A stretch of DNA of 64,000 nucleotides from Eisenbergiella tayi (GTDB lineage: Bacteria; Bacillota; Clostridia; Lachnospirales; Lachnospiraceae): NCBI RefSeq assembly GCF_001881565.1, contig NZ_MPDJ01000008.1:1-64000 (forward strand). Direction: 5' to 3'. The notes under the pieces were generated by a model. The model saw only the letters and a program-made list of their open reading frames with translations. It was not told the DNA's origin and made no database searches. Shown here in pieces: positions 63,255 to 64,000 of the stretch (the first letter of the stretch is position 1; each line of letters starts with the position of its first letter). Both the position numbers and the translations under genes were made by a program.

Positions 63255-63815
63255 GTGAATACCAAAGGAAACCAGCGGTTTGTACAGACAAGGCAGAAAA
63301 TAAAAGGAGTGTTTCTGGAGCTTCTCAGGGAAAAGAAAATAGGTGAGATTACGGTCAGTGAAATCTGCCGCCGCGCAGATATCCACAGGACTACCTTTTA
63401 CGGGCATTTTGATGATGTTTATGATCTGATGCAGAATATGGTGGAGGAGATGTATGTCCAGCTCATGGATTTTTTTATTGTGGATGATAAGGTCTGGCTG
63501 CCGGAGGGATTCCTTCAGCTTTTTCAATTTATCAGGGAGCACAGGGAATTTTTCCGCAGCTATCTGGAAAGCTACAGCCAGCAGCGGCTTTCCTTTCAGG
63601 TGATTCCCACGAAGATGGAGGAGCAGCTTGTACACTTATTAAAAGAGATGGATTTCAGTTCGAAGGAAGAACTGAATTATCATCAGACTTTTTTCTGTGA
63701 GGGGCTGAAGGCGGTGCTGAAGCTGTGGATTTCCAGGGACTGTGCAGAAGAGCCTGAGGAAATGTGCCGGATAATTGAAAAGGAGTATTCGCCTAACCGA
63801 GGGTTCTTTGCGTAG
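63255..63815 (+). CDS. TetR-family regulator
   Basis: 186 aa. The N-terminal HTH is IGEITVSEICRRADIHRTTFY, with GHFDDVYDLM after it, typical of TetR. The C-terminal ligand domain is not recognisable. The start is GTG 63255 after AAAGGGGTG. Divergent from the MATE pump, so it is probably its repressor. The remaining 185 nt of the window (63816-64000) show nothing I can support. Confidence 0.9.
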   Translation: MNTKGNQRFVQTRQKIKGVFLELLREKKIGEITVSEICRRADIHRTTFYGHFDDVYDLMQNMVEEMYVQLMDFFIVDDKVWLPEGFLQLFQFIREHREFFRSYLESYSQQRLSFQVIPTKMEEQLVHLLKEMDFSSKEELNYHQTFFCEGLKAVLKLWISRDCAEEPEEMCRIIEKEYSPNRGFFA

Positions 63816-64000
63816 GGAGGATAATGTTTCATGCCCTGTATGTATGATCGAGGGTGAGGGGGATTCAGTATCATGTCTGGTGTGATTTTACTGGGGGGCC
63901 TTAATGGGGGCTTAAAAGAAAAATGCTTGGCTTTATAGGAGTCTGGGATTATAATTTCTCTAGGGGCGGATGAGGGAGAGTCGAGCGTGGCTGTTAGGGG

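Noticed and set aside
1..64000. CRISPR array, tRNA or rRNA genes
   Set aside because: No regularly spaced repeats, no tRNA-like cloverleaf ends and no conserved rRNA stretches were noticed.

Overview
The window looks like a chromosomal segment of an anaerobic, gut-type Clostridia, most likely Lachnospiraceae. This is an inference from gene content and style: strong GGAGG ribosome binding sites, several TTG/GTG starts, three LplB/YtcP-type sugar importers with lipoprotein binding proteins and no ATPase gene, a glycyl-radical enzyme with its activase, and GH32, GH51, GH127 and other glycosidases. No rRNA, tRNA, CRISPR array, integrase or complete insertion sequence was seen.

Layout. 1-408: a ~300-bp near-perfect palindrome directly upstream of a DUF255/thioredoxin-domain gene (408-2566) that is broken by a ~20-nt insertion. 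2.6-7.0 kb: a small unknown protein, then an HTH regulator overlapping a membrane Ser/Thr kinase with an LRR ectodomain, then a secreted unknown protein. 7.1-9.1 kb: an SDR oxidoreductase and a ComEC-like metallo-beta-lactamase-fold protein, each followed by a near-duplicate terminator. 9.1-18.1 kb: carbohydrate locus 1 (divergent AraC regulator, a 32-aa membrane peptide, binding protein, two permeases, two tandem beta-propeller glycosidase-like proteins, GH127). 18.1-24.8 kb: a GNAT gene, then locus 2 (binding protein, two permeases, enolase-superfamily enzyme, ArsR-type regulator) behind a near-consensus cre site. 25.0-29.7 kb: an unknown 427-aa protein with a SigD-like promoter, a DUF5131 protein, an HtrA protease with tandem 11-bp operator repeats, and a polysaccharide deacetylase. 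29.7-42.8 kb: locus 3, a LacI-controlled operon with two permeases, a binding protein, a glycyl-radical eliminase, its activase and three GH32/clan-J proteins. 43.0-44.6 kb: recA and a small helical protein. 44.9-46.8 kb: an AT-rich AAA15 ATPase/RloB-like pair, probably a phage-defence module. 46.9-53.5 kb: a YbjQ protein, a decayed gene copy joined to a group II intron 5' relic, a MarR/NmrA pair, a homocysteine methyltransferase family protein, a small membrane protein and an ABC exporter of BceAB type. 53.8-63.8 kb: a Gfo/Idh/MocA dehydrogenase, two sugar isomerase/epimerases, a HEAT-like protein, a GH35/42-like beta-glycosidase, a GH51 arabinofuranosidase with an AraC regulator, and a MATE pump divergent from a TetR regulator.

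How the genes fit together. Most of the window serves uptake and breakdown of plant or host oligosaccharides. Each importer has its own regulator (AraC, ArsR-type, LacI) and probably borrows a shared MsmX-like ATPase encoded elsewhere. GH127 and GH51 point to L-arabinofuranosides, GH32 to fructans. The least expected combination is the glycyl-radical eliminase inside the fructan-type operon, next to a GH32-like protein whose nucleophile position carries Glu instead of Asp. All functional statements are read from sequence motifs; no database search was run.
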